A stretch of DNA of 64,000 bases, taken from JAUIIK01 sp041390865. Lineage in GTDB: Bacteria; Chloroflexota; Chloroflexia; Thermomicrobiales; CFX8. The position numbers were made by a program, and so were the translations under genes. Where the stretch lies: assembly GCA_041390865.1 (NCBI GenBank), contig JAWKPC010000013.1:79216-143215 (forward strand). Reading direction: 5' to 3'. This document shows, piece after piece, positions 9,296 to 18,314 of this stretch (position 1 is its first letter; every line of letters begins with the position of its first letter). The notes under the pieces are model-generated. The model ran no database searches. It was given only the letters and a program-made list of their open reading frames with translations, and was not told where the DNA came from.

Positions 9296-10675
9296 ATGGC
9301 GCAACTGGATCTTGTGATACGCAATGGCCGTGTCGTGACCGAGTCGATGGACACCCGGACCGACGTTGGGATCAGCGACGGCAAAGTCGTCCAGATCGGT
9401 GGAGACATGCAGGGCGAGAAAGAGATCGATGCTGGCGGGAAGCTGGTCATCCCCGGCGGGATCGACGCTCACGTCCACGTCACCAGCCAGCCCGGCAAGC
9501 CGGAGCCGCGCTGGGTCGACGACTTCACTAGCGGGTCGGCGGCGGCGCTCGCCGGCGGGATCACGACGATCGGGAACATGACCCAGGTCACACCGGGCGA
9601 GACGCCACTCGAAGGGCTGGCGCGGGAAGCCGAGCAGGCCGGGCGGGAAGCTATCGCCGATGTCCTGCTCCATCCGATCTTCGGCAACGCCGGCGACGCG
9701 GCGCTGGCCGACGTCCCTCACCTGCTAGAGAACGGCCACAATAGCGTCAAGTTTTTTATGTCTACTCCCACGTTCGACGCCCAGTCCGAGAACTATCTCG
9801 AACTCGTCCGGCGGGCCGGTAACGAGCAACTGATCACGCTGATTCACTGCGAGGATTACCCACTGATCCAGGACGCGACCCGCGAGCTTGTCGCGGCCGG
9901 CAAGTCATCTCTCCGCCATTACGCCGAGAGCCGTCCGATCGTCAGCGAGGTCGTCGCCACCCAGCGCGCCATCGCCTTCTGCGAGGCGACCGGGGCACCG
10001 GTCTACATCGTCCATCTGTCCTGCGAACGCGCACTCGCCGTCTGCGCCGAAGCTCAGGCGCGGGGCCTCCCGGTCTACGTCGAGACCCGTCCGCTCTATC
10101 TCCACCTGACGAAAGAACGGTTCGAGGAGGAAGATGGGGCGAAGTACGTCGGCCAGCCGCCACTGCGGGAGCCGTCGGATGTCGACGCGATCTGGGCCGG
10201 GATCAGGAGCGGCGCGGTCTCGACCGTCTGCACCGATCATGCGCCCTGGTCGCTGGCGGCGAAGCTCGATCCCGAACTATCGATCGAGAACCTGCGTCCG
10301 GGAACGGAAAATCTTCAGGTGATGCTGCCAATGCTCTATTCGGAAGGGGTCAGAACCGGACGGATCAGCCTCCAGAAGATGATCCAGGTCCTCTCCACGA
10401 ACGCCGCCCGGCTCTTCGGTCTCTACCCGCAGAAGGGGACGATCGCCCCCGGCAGCGACGCCGACATCGTCATTTTCGATCCCGACCTGACCCGCACGAT
10501 CACCGGATCGATGCTCGAATCGAATGCCGACTATTCGGTCTTTGAGGGCTGGGAGATCACCGGCTGGCCGGTCACGACCATCCGCCGGGGCGACGTCGTC
10601 TTCGAGAATGACGAGATGACCGGCCAGCCCGGCACCGGCATCCTTCCGCGCCGCGGTCCGACAATGGCACTGTAA
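9296..10675 (+). CDS. dihydropyrimidinase / D-hydantoinase family amidohydrolase
   Basis: 459 residues. ATG 9296 is preceded by a strong AGGAGG-type site 8 bases upstream; the open frame extends further up but has no such site. Binuclear metal motifs of the cyclic amidohydrolase family are present: GGIDAHVHVTSQP (HxH, about residue 58), a lysine in NSVKFFMSTPTF (position of the carboxylated Lys, about residue 150), LIHCEDYPLI, VYIVHLSCERA and STVCTDHAPWSLAAK (catalytic Asp). The C-terminal NAARLFGLYPQKGTIAPGSD is the standard closing motif of the fold. The enzyme opens hydantoin or dihydropyrimidine rings; dihydroorotase is less likely given the context. It opens a block of ring- and ureido-nitrogen genes (SDR, FAD oxidoreductase, ureohydrolase, creatininase). 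Confidence 0.88.
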   Translation: MAQLDLVIRNGRVVTESMDTRTDVGISDGKVVQIGGDMQGEKEIDAGGKLVIPGGIDAHVHVTSQPGKPEPRWVDDFTSGSAAALAGGITTIGNMTQVTPGETPLEGLAREAEQAGREAIADVLLHPIFGNAGDAALADVPHLLENGHNSVKFFMSTPTFDAQSENYLELVRRAGNEQLITLIHCEDYPLIQDATRELVAAGKSSLRHYAESRPIVSEVVATQRAIAFCEATGAPVYIVHLSCERALAVCAEAQARGLPVYVETRPLYLHLTKERFEEEDGAKYVGQPPLREPSDVDAIWAGIRSGAVSTVCTDHAPWSLAAKLDPELSIENLRPGTENLQVMLPMLYSEGVRTGRISLQKMIQVLSTNAARLFGLYPQKGTIAPGSDADIVIFDPDLTRTITGSMLESNADYSVFEGWEITGWPVTTIRRGDVVFENDEMTGQPGTGILPRRGPTMAL

Positions 10676-10748
10676 GTCCATCCAGAAGAGGCGTGCGAGA
10701 GGCCGCCTGGCGCAACATGGTGCATGTGTAAGTAAGGAGAGACCAATC

Positions 10749-11459
10749 ATGGCTGCACTATCCGGCAGAGTGGCGTTGATCACCGACGCGGGGCGAGGAT
10801 TCGGGGAAGCGATCGCATCGCTGTTCGCCGAGCATGGCGCGGACCTGGCTTTGAGCTACCTCAACAGCGCCGAAGGCTGTGAAACCATAGCCGAGCAGGC
10901 AAGGGCCTCGGGACAACGAGCCGTCACCGTCCAGGCAGACATGCGTGACCTGGCCGGTATCAACCGGATGGTCGAGACGGTCCTCGACGAGTTCGGGCGA
11001 GTCGACATTCTCGTCAACAACGCCGGCGTCCTCTATCGCGGGCCGTTCATCGAATCGAACGAGGCGGAGTGGCGCGACGAGTTGGAAGTCAACATCTTCG
11101 GCCCGCTGCGCCTGACGCGCGCCCTGCTACCGAACATGATCGACAACGGCGGTGGACGGATCATCAACCTGTCGTCCCAGCTAGCCCCGACCGGCGGCAA
11201 CGAGATGGCGGTCTACTTCCGGGACGAAGGCTTCATCCTGAGCTGGACCAAATCGCTGGCCCAGGAGGTCGGCCAGTACGGGATCAACGTCAACGCCATC
11301 GGCCCTGGCTCGATCGTCACCGACATGAATCTTGCCCTCTACCCGACCGAGGAAATCCGGAAGCAGCGAGCCTCACAGCTCCTGCTCCGGCGAATGGGCT
11401 CGCCGCACGACGTCGCCGAATGCGCCCTCTTCCTCGCCTCCGACGCCTCCACTTCCTGA
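10749..11459 (+). CDS. short-chain dehydrogenase/reductase, atypical motifs, C-terminus frameshifted
   Basis: ATG 10749 has AAGGAGAG upstream. The Rossmann start reads GRVALITDAGRGFGEAIASL, so the usual TGxxxGxG is TDxGxGFG. NNAG is present (DILVNNAGVLYRG), and the active-site region reads IINLSSQLAPTGGNEMAVYF followed by RDEGFILSWTKSLAQEV: the Tyr is present but the fourth residue after it is Glu where classical SDRs have the catalytic Lys. The frame stops at 11459 in LASDASTS, whereas the +1 frame continues with LTGQMLGPNGGNVMPS to 11506, the normal SDR ending. One missing base around 11450 explains this. The gene follows the hydantoinase by 73 bases in the same direction, probably as one operon. 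Substrate unknown; enzymatic competence is uncertain because of the changed residues. Confidence 0.8.
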   Translation: MAALSGRVALITDAGRGFGEAIASLFAEHGADLALSYLNSAEGCETIAEQARASGQRAVTVQADMRDLAGINRMVETVLDEFGRVDILVNNAGVLYRGPFIESNEAEWRDELEVNIFGPLRLTRALLPNMIDNGGGRIINLSSQLAPTGGNEMAVYFRDEGFILSWTKSLAQEVGQYGINVNAIGPGSIVTDMNLALYPTEEIRKQRASQLLLRRMGSPHDVAECALFLASDASTS

Positions 11460-11675
11460 CTGGCCAGATGCTCGGCCCGAATGGCGGGAATGTCATGCCG
11501 TCGTGAGGGGAGAGGAGATACAGATTCTGGAGGCTCCCCCCGGCCCGTACCTCGAAACCGAGGGACGGGTGGCTTTGTGACGGCGATGCGTTGTCTCAGG
11601 AAGCGGTGAGCAAGGAAGCGATTCCCCTCCCTTGGTTTCGAGGGAGGACGGGGGGAGGGAGCGGCTGCTCCCTCC

Positions 11676-12974
11676 TTACAGCACGTTCTTCGGCGCTGCC
11701 AGGTCGCCTTCGGCGAAGCGGCTATGGCGGAAGGCGTGGAGATCGAGCGAGGGACGGCCATCGAGGATCAGTTCGCTGAGGAGCTTGCCGGCGATCGGAC
11801 CGAAGGCGAAACCGTGGCCGCTGAAGCCTGTCGCGAAGATGTATCCGGGCAATTCGCTGGCCTCGCCGATGACCGGGACGGCGTCAGGCGTTGCATCGAT
11901 ATTCCCGGCCCACATCCGGCGGATCTTGACCTTGCCGCGGAGCTCCGGAAACAGATCGACGAATCCCTTGATGCTCTCGACCGCCGTCTTGCGGTCCGGG
12001 TCCGGCTCGACGTCGACGGTATGGGAAAAAGGATGCTTCCGGGCTTCGCTTCCCGGCAGCAATCGCGCGACATCACGGACAAGCTCGCCGCCGACGTTGA
12101 GATTGAAGATGTTGCGGTTTTTGAGGTAGTTCGGCAGGAACATCCTGGCCTGACGGAACGACTCCAGCGTGATGTCGTGAATCGAGCTGGCGCCACCGGC
12201 CAGATAGAAGGAGCCGTCCTGCTTCTGGCGGAATGAAACTCCAGGCGCCCAGGTCCCGATCGGCGTGATCCGTTCGACCGGCGTCGTCTGGGCCACGGTC
12301 GCGCGGACGACCCGCTGTGGCAGGTCCAATCCAGCCAGCCGCGCGAACTTCGCCGCGTGTGCGCCGGCGGCGTTGATCACGACCGGCGCGAAGACCAGCC
12401 CGCGATCGGTCTGGACCCCTCCGACCTCTCCATCCACGATGTCGATGCCCTCGGCAGTCGTGTAGGTGCGGATATCGGCGCCATGCTCTCTGGCGGCGTT
12501 GGCGAACGCTTCGGTCGCCTTCATCGGCTCGGCGTGGCCATCGATCGACGTGTACATTCCGGCCGTGAACGGACCGCGAATCCCGGGAATCAACGACTCG
12601 ACCTGCCTGCCGGTCAGCACCTGGGTCTGAACGCCGAAATTCCGGGCCACGTCCAGCCAGTCGCGGAACCTGTCCGCTCTCTCCTCGTCTTTAGCGATCG
12701 CGAGATTGCCGCCCTGGACCCATTCGATATCCGCTTCCAGCTCGGTTTCGAGCCCGCGCCAGATCCGGTTGCTCTCGATCATCAACGGGACTTCGTCGGG
12801 ATCTCGTCCCTGAATCCGGACGAACCCCCAGGCCCTGCTCGATTGTTCGCCGCCGATCCGGCCCTTCTCGAGCAGAATCACCCTGGCATTGCGCTTGGCG
12901 AGATAATAGGCAGCGGCGCATCCGACGATCCCGCCCCCAACGACGACGACATCTGCTTGATCCAGTTCGATCAC
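11676..12974 (-). CDS. FAD-dependent oxidoreductase, DAO family (sarcosine/glycine oxidase or amino-acid dehydrogenase-like)
   Basis: 432 residues from ATG 12974. The N-terminal dinucleotide-binding motif is ADVVVVGGGIVGCAAAYYLA, followed by VILLEKGRIGGEQSSRAWG, the segment that in DAO enzymes contacts the flavin. VVINAAGAHAAKFARLAGLD is the second flavin-binding strand, and GYIFATGFSGHGFAFGPIAG closes the FAD site near the C-terminus. The family oxidises secondary or primary amines such as sarcosine, glycine or N-methyl amino acids; the exact substrate is not visible. It shares its direction with the adjacent ureohydrolase, 10 bases away, so the two are likely co-transcribed. The last residues HAFRHSRFAEGDL resemble the end of the other FAD oxidoreductase at 28878-30062. 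Confidence 0.85.
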   Translation of the reverse strand: MIELDQADVVVVGGGIVGCAAAYYLAKRNARVILLEKGRIGGEQSSRAWGFVRIQGRDPDEVPLMIESNRIWRGLETELEADIEWVQGGNLAIAKDEERADRFRDWLDVARNFGVQTQVLTGRQVESLIPGIRGPFTAGMYTSIDGHAEPMKATEAFANAAREHGADIRTYTTAEGIDIVDGEVGGVQTDRGLVFAPVVINAAGAHAAKFARLAGLDLPQRVVRATVAQTTPVERITPIGTWAPGVSFRQKQDGSFYLAGGASSIHDITLESFRQARMFLPNYLKNRNIFNLNVGGELVRDVARLLPGSEARKHPFSHTVDVEPDPDRKTAVESIKGFVDLFPELRGKVKIRRMWAGNIDATPDAVPVIGEASELPGYIFATGFSGHGFAFGPIAGKLLSELILDGRPSLDLHAFRHSRFAEGDLAAPKNVL

Positions 12975-12984
12975 GGTTTTCCCC

Positions 12985-13950
12985 CTATTCAGCAGCCTGG
13001 CGTCCGATCTGGCCGGAATGGGCCAGCGCGCCGATCATGTTGAGCGTCAGCCTTGCCGCGAGCAGGCTGGTCATGTCGTTAGTATCGAGCGACGGTACGA
13101 CCTCGACGAAGTCGAAGCCGACGACCCGGCCTTTCCTGGCGATGCCACGGAGCAGATCGGTTGCCTGGTAGTAGCTGACGCCGCCGAAGCCGGGCGCTCC
13201 GACGCCGGGGGCGATCGACGGATCGAGCGCGTCGGCGTCGAACGTGATGTAGTACTGCGCTCCATCGGGTATCCGCTCGAGCACCGCATCGACGCCATCC
13301 CGGTGCAGCTCCCGCGCAGTGACGAGCAAACTGCCGTAATCAACGGCAGCGTCGAATTCCGCCTGGCGGGCGCTCCCGACGGCGCGCAGACCGATCTGGG
13401 CCATGCCGCTGACCCAGGACATCTCCGAGGCGCGCCGCATCGGGCTGCTCAACCCTAGCCGTACACCGCCGACCTCGTCCCGCCAATCGAGATGCTCGTC
13501 AAGCTGGACGACATAGACCGGCCCGCGATCCTCGTAAGCCTGCATGACCGGGATTGGAATCGAGTGGTCGCCACCCAGAACGATCGGAATGGCGTCGCGC
13601 TGGAGAATCGCCTCAATCACCCCGGTCGTCGCCCGGAAGTTGGCATCGTACGCGCCGGCTTCCATCGCCACATCACCGCAATCGACGACGCGCACATCCC
13701 GACCGGCGAAAATCTCCCCGCCGAAATCGACGTCGTAGTGGGTCAGGTAGCGAGCGAAACGGACCGACGCGGCCCTGACTGTCCGGGTGGACTCGCCCGA
13801 GCGCTGCTTGGCGCCCTCGACTCCGTACGGAACACCATACGGCACCCCGATGATCGCGATGTCCGCCTCGAGCTGATCCAACCGCTCGATCCTCGGAGCG
13901 TTGATAAACGATGGCGAGCCAATCGGAACCGGCTGAATCTCGCCTGACAT
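12985..13950 (-). CDS. agmatinase/arginase (ureohydrolase) family protein
   Basis: 321 residues, ATG 13950. Manganese-binding motifs of the ureohydrolase fold are in order: LGGDHSIPIPV, then VVQLDEHLDWRDEVGG (in place of the usual hIDAHxDxxD; both Asp and the His are kept, Ala is Glu), and YYITFDADALDPSIAPGVGA (DxDxxDP). The family hydrolyses guanidino groups to urea (agmatine, arginine, guanidinobutyrate, proclavaminate and relatives). Agmatinase-like is the best label because of the bacterial length and DEH motif, but the guanidino substrate is undetermined. It lies divergently from the creatininase-family gene, sharing a 148-base intergenic region with it, and is followed by the FAD oxidoreductase. 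Confidence 0.87.
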   Translation of the reverse strand: MSGEIQPVPIGSPSFINAPRIERLDQLEADIAIIGVPYGVPYGVEGAKQRSGESTRTVRAASVRFARYLTHYDVDFGGEIFAGRDVRVVDCGDVAMEAGAYDANFRATTGVIEAILQRDAIPIVLGGDHSIPIPVMQAYEDRGPVYVVQLDEHLDWRDEVGGVRLGLSSPMRRASEMSWVSGMAQIGLRAVGSARQAEFDAAVDYGSLLVTARELHRDGVDAVLERIPDGAQYYITFDADALDPSIAPGVGAPGFGGVSYYQATDLLRGIARKGRVVGFDFVEVVPSLDTNDMTSLLAARLTLNMIGALAHSGQIGRQAAE

Positions 13951-14098
13951 CGTTCCGTCCTTTCGCCATCATCCCTACCTCTATAAGGCACTCTACACTA
14001 CAGTGGAAGCGCTGGGGCCAGCCGGATCGACCGGCGAACCGGTGCAATATGCCGGTAAGACAACAGACAGTCTATTGAGAGCGGAAGAGGCGAGGGGA

Positions 14099-14878
14099 AT
14101 GACCATGCCACAACGACCGACCGAGCCGGAAGTGCGGCTCGAACGGCTAACCGGAACGATTCTCGAGGACGATCGGTTCGACAAAGCGATCCTGCCGGTC
14201 GGCGCAACCGAGTACCATGGTCCTCATTTGCCGTATGGCACCGATACCGTCACCGCCGAGACGATTGCCGAAGCGTTCGCTAGAGAGCTCGGCGGCACAC
14301 TGGTACTCCCGCCGATCGCGGTCGGGGTCAGCCATCACCACCTGCCCTGGAAATGGACGCTTTCGGTGCGCCCGGACACCCTGACCCTGATCATCCGGGA
14401 TATCGCCGAGTCGTTGCTCCACAACGGGATCGACAAGCTGATCGTTCTGACCGCCCACGACGGCAATCCGGGGCCTGCCGAAGCGGCGGCCCGGCTCGTG
14501 TCCCAGGAGCACGGCATGAAGGTGGCCCTCTTCCGTGGATGGCAGGAGACCTCGGCCAGGCTGCTGGCACCGGAATGGGACATCGACGGGGATCACGCGG
14601 GGCAGTCGGAACTCTCGATGGTGCTCTACGCAGCGCCGGAAACCGCCCGGCCTGACCTCGCGACTGCACAACCGGAGCAGTTCACCGATCTGCCGCTCGA
14701 ACTGATCGACACCTTCGACGGCACCGTGCCGCTCGGATACTCCGGCGATGCGACGAAAGCCAGTGCCGAACAGGGCGAGGCGATCGTGAAGGCGCTGGTC
14801 GAGCACGCGGTACCGTACATCAAGGAACTGGATGCCCGGGGATGGAAGCGAGGCACCTGGATGAGCCGGATCGAGTAG
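14099..14878 (+). CDS. creatininase family amidohydrolase
   Basis: 259 residues using ATG 14099 (GAGGCGAGGGGA directly upstream); an ATG two codons later is also possible. The creatininase metal-binding motif GATEYHGPHLPYGTDTVTAE is clear (about residues 35-54), followed by PPIAVGVSHHHLPWKW, LIVLTAHDGNPGPAEAAARL and a GDHAGQSELSMVLY segment carrying the further conserved His and Glu. Family members open lactam rings (creatinine to creatine, mycofactocin maturation MftE, FAPy deformylase). No mycofactocin genes are nearby. Given the hydantoinase, ureohydrolase and amine oxidase next to it, hydrolysis of creatinine or a similar cyclic amide is a reasonable guess. Confidence 0.85.
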   Translation: MTMPQRPTEPEVRLERLTGTILEDDRFDKAILPVGATEYHGPHLPYGTDTVTAETIAEAFARELGGTLVLPPIAVGVSHHHLPWKWTLSVRPDTLTLIIRDIAESLLHNGIDKLIVLTAHDGNPGPAEAAARLVSQEHGMKVALFRGWQETSARLLAPEWDIDGDHAGQSELSMVLYAAPETARPDLATAQPEQFTDLPLELIDTFDGTVPLGYSGDATKASAEQGEAIVKALVEHAVPYIKELDARGWKRGTWMSRIE

Positions 14879-15161
14879 GCTGAACGGCGACGGAAGCCGG
14901 TGATCAGTCGAGTACGATATGGTTAGTCGGGAAGTACGAATAGGTGACCGGCTATTCGCATGTCGTTAACGTAGAGCGAACGTTCCCGTATGTGCGTTCG
15001 CCGCTAATTCCTGCCCCATACCATAACGATCTGATAACATCGTCACTGACAGGCTACTGGAAGTGCGCGGCTTCCGCATGGCAAGAAAAACGGGGGTTGA
15101 GCCAGACCCACAAATCGAAGCCGCGCAACAGCAGAGTCCCATCAGTGAGGAGAAAGAAACG

Positions 15162-17186
15162 ATGGCACGCGAACGATCCGCACTCGAAGAATTGCGGTCA
15201 GCAGTTCTGGACGGTCAGCTTGACCGCCGGCAGGTGCTGCGCCGCGCCCTGGCCCTGGGGCTTTCCGCTCCGGTAATCGCCGGGCTGCTCGCCGCATGTG
15301 GCGACGATGACGACGACGATGATGACGACACGCCAACCAACACACCGGAAGGTTCCGGAGGCACTGATGAGCCGACGGCGACCGAAGAGGCCGGGGATGA
15401 GCCCACCGAGGCTGAAGGCGAACCGACTGAAGCCGAGGGCGAACCAACCGAAGCCGAGGCCGAGCCCACCGAAGCTGAGGGCGAGCCAACTGAAGCCGAA
15501 GGTGAACCGACCGAGGCTGAAGGCGGAGCCGGCCAGTCCTGGGAGGGCGGCGACCGCCTGATGGGCAAGGACATCGAAGAGGCCGGCAGCACCGGCGGTG
15601 TCCTGATCGAAGGTGGATTCTCGGATATCAGCACCCTCAGCCCGATCATGTCGAACGACACGACGAGCTCGAACGTCCAGGCATTCATATTCGAATCCCT
15701 GGTCGAGCCCAACCCGGACACCCTTGAGCCGGTCGGCCTGCTCGCGGAATCCTGGTCGGTTTCCGAAGATGGCCTGACCTGGACCTTCAACCTGCGCGAC
15801 GGCGTCATGTGGCACGACGGCGAGGCACTGACCGCCGACGACGTCGTCTTCACCTATAACCTGCACATGACCGAAGAGGTCAATTCGCCGCGCTTCTCCG
15901 ATTTCACCGGCAAGATCGAAAGCGTTGAGGCCGCCGACGAGAGCACCGTCGTCTTTACCGCCAAGCAGATCAATCCCGACTTCGCGCTCGACCTGGCGAT
16001 CTACGGCATCATCCCGCAGCACGTCTGGGAAGATGTCGCACCGGCCGACCATGCCGCCAGCGGCGGAGCGACCGGCGAGGATCCCTCGATGGTCGTCGGC
16101 ACCGGCCCGTTCATCTTTGACGAGTGGCTGGTCGAAGACCGTGTCACTCTTACCGCCAACGCCGACTACTGGGATGGCGCGCCGAATCTGGACAGCTACA
16201 TCTATGTCAACGTTGCCGACCAGGCGACGCTGGTTCAGCAGCTGAAGACCGGCGACGTCGATTACGGATCGGTCAATGAAGCCGCAGTCGTCGAGTTCGA
16301 CAACACCGACGTCACGATCTACGACTATCCGACCCTCAACTTCACGTTCTACGGCACCCAGCTCGACACCGAAAAGTCGACGCTCTTCCAGGACGTCGAA
16401 GTGCGGCACGCGCTGCTCTACGCCCTCGACCGCGAGGCGATGATCGAAGCGATCCGCTTCGGCTACGGCGAGGTCGCCGTCGGTACCTTCCCGGTACTGA
16501 GCTGGGCGTACAACCCCGACGGCATCGATGAGGATCTGCGCTTCCCGTACGATCCGGACAAGGCCCGCGAGCTGCTCGACAGCGCCGGTTGGACCGAGGG
16601 CGACAACGGTGTCCGCGAGAAGGACGGCACGCCGCTTTCCTTCACGATGTACACCAACGCCGGCAACACGGTCCGCGAACAGTACCTGACGATCATGCAG
16701 GAGCAGTGGAGCGAGATCGGCGTCGAGATGACGCCGCAGCTCGAACCGTTCCCGGCCCTCGTCGAGCGCATCACCGAGACCTTCGACTTCGAGGTCTTCC
16801 TGATCGGCTTCAACTGGAGCGTCCCGCCGGATCAGTCGCCGATGTGGGCCACGGACTCCTATCCGCTGGGCTTCAATATCGTCAAGTACTCGAATCCGGA
16901 AGTCGACAGCCTTCTGGAAGAAGCGCTGAGCGAGCTGGACCAGGATCGCCGCGTCGAAATCTACACCGAGTTCCAGAATGTCCTGCTGCAGGACCTGCCG
17001 ATGGCAGTTTTGGACTTCCCGCAGGGCATTCGCGGCGTCAATCAGCGCGCCCACAATGTCTTCCCGAATTCGGTCAACCGGACCTTCAACGTCGAAACCG
17101 GTGGATCGAGTCCTAGTTCGTTTGCCCGGGGCGCTGCCATCTGGCAGCGCCCTCTCCCTCTACCTGACCTTCGCGCGAACGGTTAA
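15162..17186 (+). CDS. ABC transporter substrate-binding lipoprotein, family 5 (peptide/nickel/opine type), with acidic repeat linker
   Basis: Start set at ATG 15162 (GAGGAGAAAG upstream). The N-terminus has a twin-arginine-like signal, LDRRQVLRRALALGLSAPV, ending in lipobox LLAAC, then a run of nine Asp and a linker of six EPTEAEG-type heptads (15399-15524). The binding domain shows the family-5 pattern: ILSPIMSNDTTSSN-like opening, VEPNPDTLEPVGLLAESWSV, LTWTFNLRDGVMWHDGEALT and ADDVVFTYNLHM, and later ALDREAMIEAIRFGYGEVAV. It captures a small ligand outside the membrane for the two permeases that follow. The last 25 or so residues are suspect: they translate a GC-rich hairpin (17129-17152) that looks like a terminator, and another frame has a stop just before it. 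Confidence 0.9.
   Translation: MARERSALEELRSAVLDGQLDRRQVLRRALALGLSAPVIAGLLAACGDDDDDDDDDTPTNTPEGSGGTDEPTATEEAGDEPTEAEGEPTEAEGEPTEAEAEPTEAEGEPTEAEGEPTEAEGGAGQSWEGGDRLMGKDIEEAGSTGGVLIEGGFSDISTLSPIMSNDTTSSNVQAFIFESLVEPNPDTLEPVGLLAESWSVSEDGLTWTFNLRDGVMWHDGEALTADDVVFTYNLHMTEEVNSPRFSDFTGKIESVEAADESTVVFTAKQINPDFALDLAIYGIIPQHVWEDVAPADHAASGGATGEDPSMVVGTGPFIFDEWLVEDRVTLTANADYWDGAPNLDSYIYVNVADQATLVQQLKTGDVDYGSVNEAAVVEFDNTDVTIYDYPTLNFTFYGTQLDTEKSTLFQDVEVRHALLYALDREAMIEAIRFGYGEVAVGTFPVLSWAYNPDGIDEDLRFPYDPDKARELLDSAGWTEGDNGVREKDGTPLSFTMYTNAGNTVREQYLTIMQEQWSEIGVEMTPQLEPFPALVERITETFDFEVFLIGFNWSVPPDQSPMWATDSYPLGFNIVKYSNPEVDSLLEEALSELDQDRRVEIYTEFQNVLLQDLPMAVLDFPQGIRGVNQRAHNVFPNSVNRTFNVETGGSSPSSFARGAAIWQRPLPLPDLRANG
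15399..15524 (+). repeat. six tandem 21-base units encoding EPTEAEG in the lipoprotein linker
   Basis: Six consecutive in-frame 21-base units, each encoding EPTEAEG (one is EPTEAEA), lie between the lipobox and the folded binding domain. The copies differ mostly at third codon positions, so they are not a fresh slippage product. The repeat gives a long, acidic, extended tether that would hold the binding protein away from the membrane surface. Confidence 0.9.
17129..17152 (+). terminator. terminator-like hairpin overlapping the 3' end of the binding-protein frame
   Basis: A perfect 10-base-pair stem (17129-17138 with 17143-17152, sequence GGGCGCTGCC on the left arm) closes a four-base loop. 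The following bases are pyrimidine-rich (TCTCCCTCTACC) but not a clean T run. It sits between the binding-protein gene and the permease genes, where an attenuating hairpin is often found in ABC importers that need excess binding protein. Confidence 0.55.
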
Positions 17187-17315
17187 AGTCGACTAGACTA
17201 CGCGACAGGCTTCCCGCCAGGCTCGACACACGGCCAGTCGGTACGGTCACTCGCCACGTCGATATTCGCGCGATGTACCGAACGTGCGTTGACCGCGACA
17301 TGAAGGGCAATCGTC

Positions 17316-18284
17316 GTGACCAGATACGTAGTACGCCGTCTCCTGCAAGTTATTCCGCTGATCATCGGCATTACGCTGATCACGTTTTTGCTCGCAAACG
17401 CGGTCCCCGGCAGTCCTGTCTCGAACCTGGAATTCAATCCCCGCACCAGCCAGGATGACATCGACCGGATCAAGGCCAGCCTCGGACTCGACGATCCGAT
17501 TCACGTCCGTTATTTCACCTGGCTGACGAACATGGCCCAGGGCGATCTCGGCATCTCGATGAAGACCTACCGTCCGGTTCGCGACACGATTATCGAAAAG
17601 CTCCCGAACACCATCCTCCTGACCGGCACCGCTCTGCTTCTCGCGCTCATCTTCTCGATTCCAGTCGGGGTCTATAGCGCGGTCAAACGCAACACGCCAT
17701 TCGACAACGCGGCGACCGCAGGCTCAGTTGCGGGTTTCTCGATGCCGACCTTCTGGCTCGGGCTCATGGTCGTGCTCTTGTTTGCCGTCAAATTCAGGGA
17801 ATGGGGGTTGCCTGCCTTGCCGGCGGGCGGCACGCACGACCTGCGCACCGGCGGCGGCTTCTGGGACCGCATCGAGCACCTGATCCTCCCGGCCGCAACG
17901 CTCGCCTTCGTCCAGACCGCGGCCTGGACCCGTTACATCCGCTCCCAGATGATCGAAGTGCTCAACCAGGACTACATCCGAACCGCGTCGGCCAAGGGCC
18001 TGAAGCACTACGTCGTCATCTTCCGTCACGGATTGCGCAACGGTATCCTGCCGCTCGTGACCCTGCTCGGCATCGCCATTCCCGACCTGGCCGGCGGGTC
18101 GCTGATTATCGAGCAAATCTTCAATTACAACGGCGTCGGGCTGCTCGCATTCAACGCGGCGGTCAACAAGGATTACACCCTCGTCATGGGCATCGTGGTC
18201 GTTCTCTCCACGCTGGTCATCCTTGGAAATCTCGTTGCCGATGTGCTGTACGCCGTACTTGATCCTCGCATCCGGCTCGACTAG
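17316..18284 (+). CDS. ABC transporter permease, DppB/OppB family
   Basis: 322 residues from GTG 17316. The N-terminus MTRYVVRRLLQVIPLIIGIT is the family hallmark, followed by the TFLLANAVPGSPV segment and a large periplasmic loop. The cytoplasmic EAA-type loop reads YIRSQMIEVLNQDYIRTASA then KGLKHYVVIFRHGLRNGILP. About six membrane helices are visible, ending TLVILGNLVADVLYAVLDPRIRLD. It forms the translocation channel with the next gene and imports whatever the upstream lipoprotein binds. The nearest downstream gene starts 31 bases on. No DppD/DppF-type ATPase follows, so energising subunits must come from elsewhere. Confidence 0.92.
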   Translation: MTRYVVRRLLQVIPLIIGITLITFLLANAVPGSPVSNLEFNPRTSQDDIDRIKASLGLDDPIHVRYFTWLTNMAQGDLGISMKTYRPVRDTIIEKLPNTILLTGTALLLALIFSIPVGVYSAVKRNTPFDNAATAGSVAGFSMPTFWLGLMVVLLFAVKFREWGLPALPAGGTHDLRTGGGFWDRIEHLILPAATLAFVQTAAWTRYIRSQMIEVLNQDYIRTASAKGLKHYVVIFRHGLRNGILPLVTLLGIAIPDLAGGSLIIEQIFNYNGVGLLAFNAAVNKDYTLVMGIVVVLSTLVILGNLVADVLYAVLDPRIRLD

Positions 18285-18314
18285 GCCAGGGATGACGGAA
18301 AGGACCCACAGGAG

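Noticed and set aside
15399..15524. Tandem repeat considered as a CRISPR or minisatellite
   Set aside because: Units are in frame, without spacers, and encode the lipoprotein tether.
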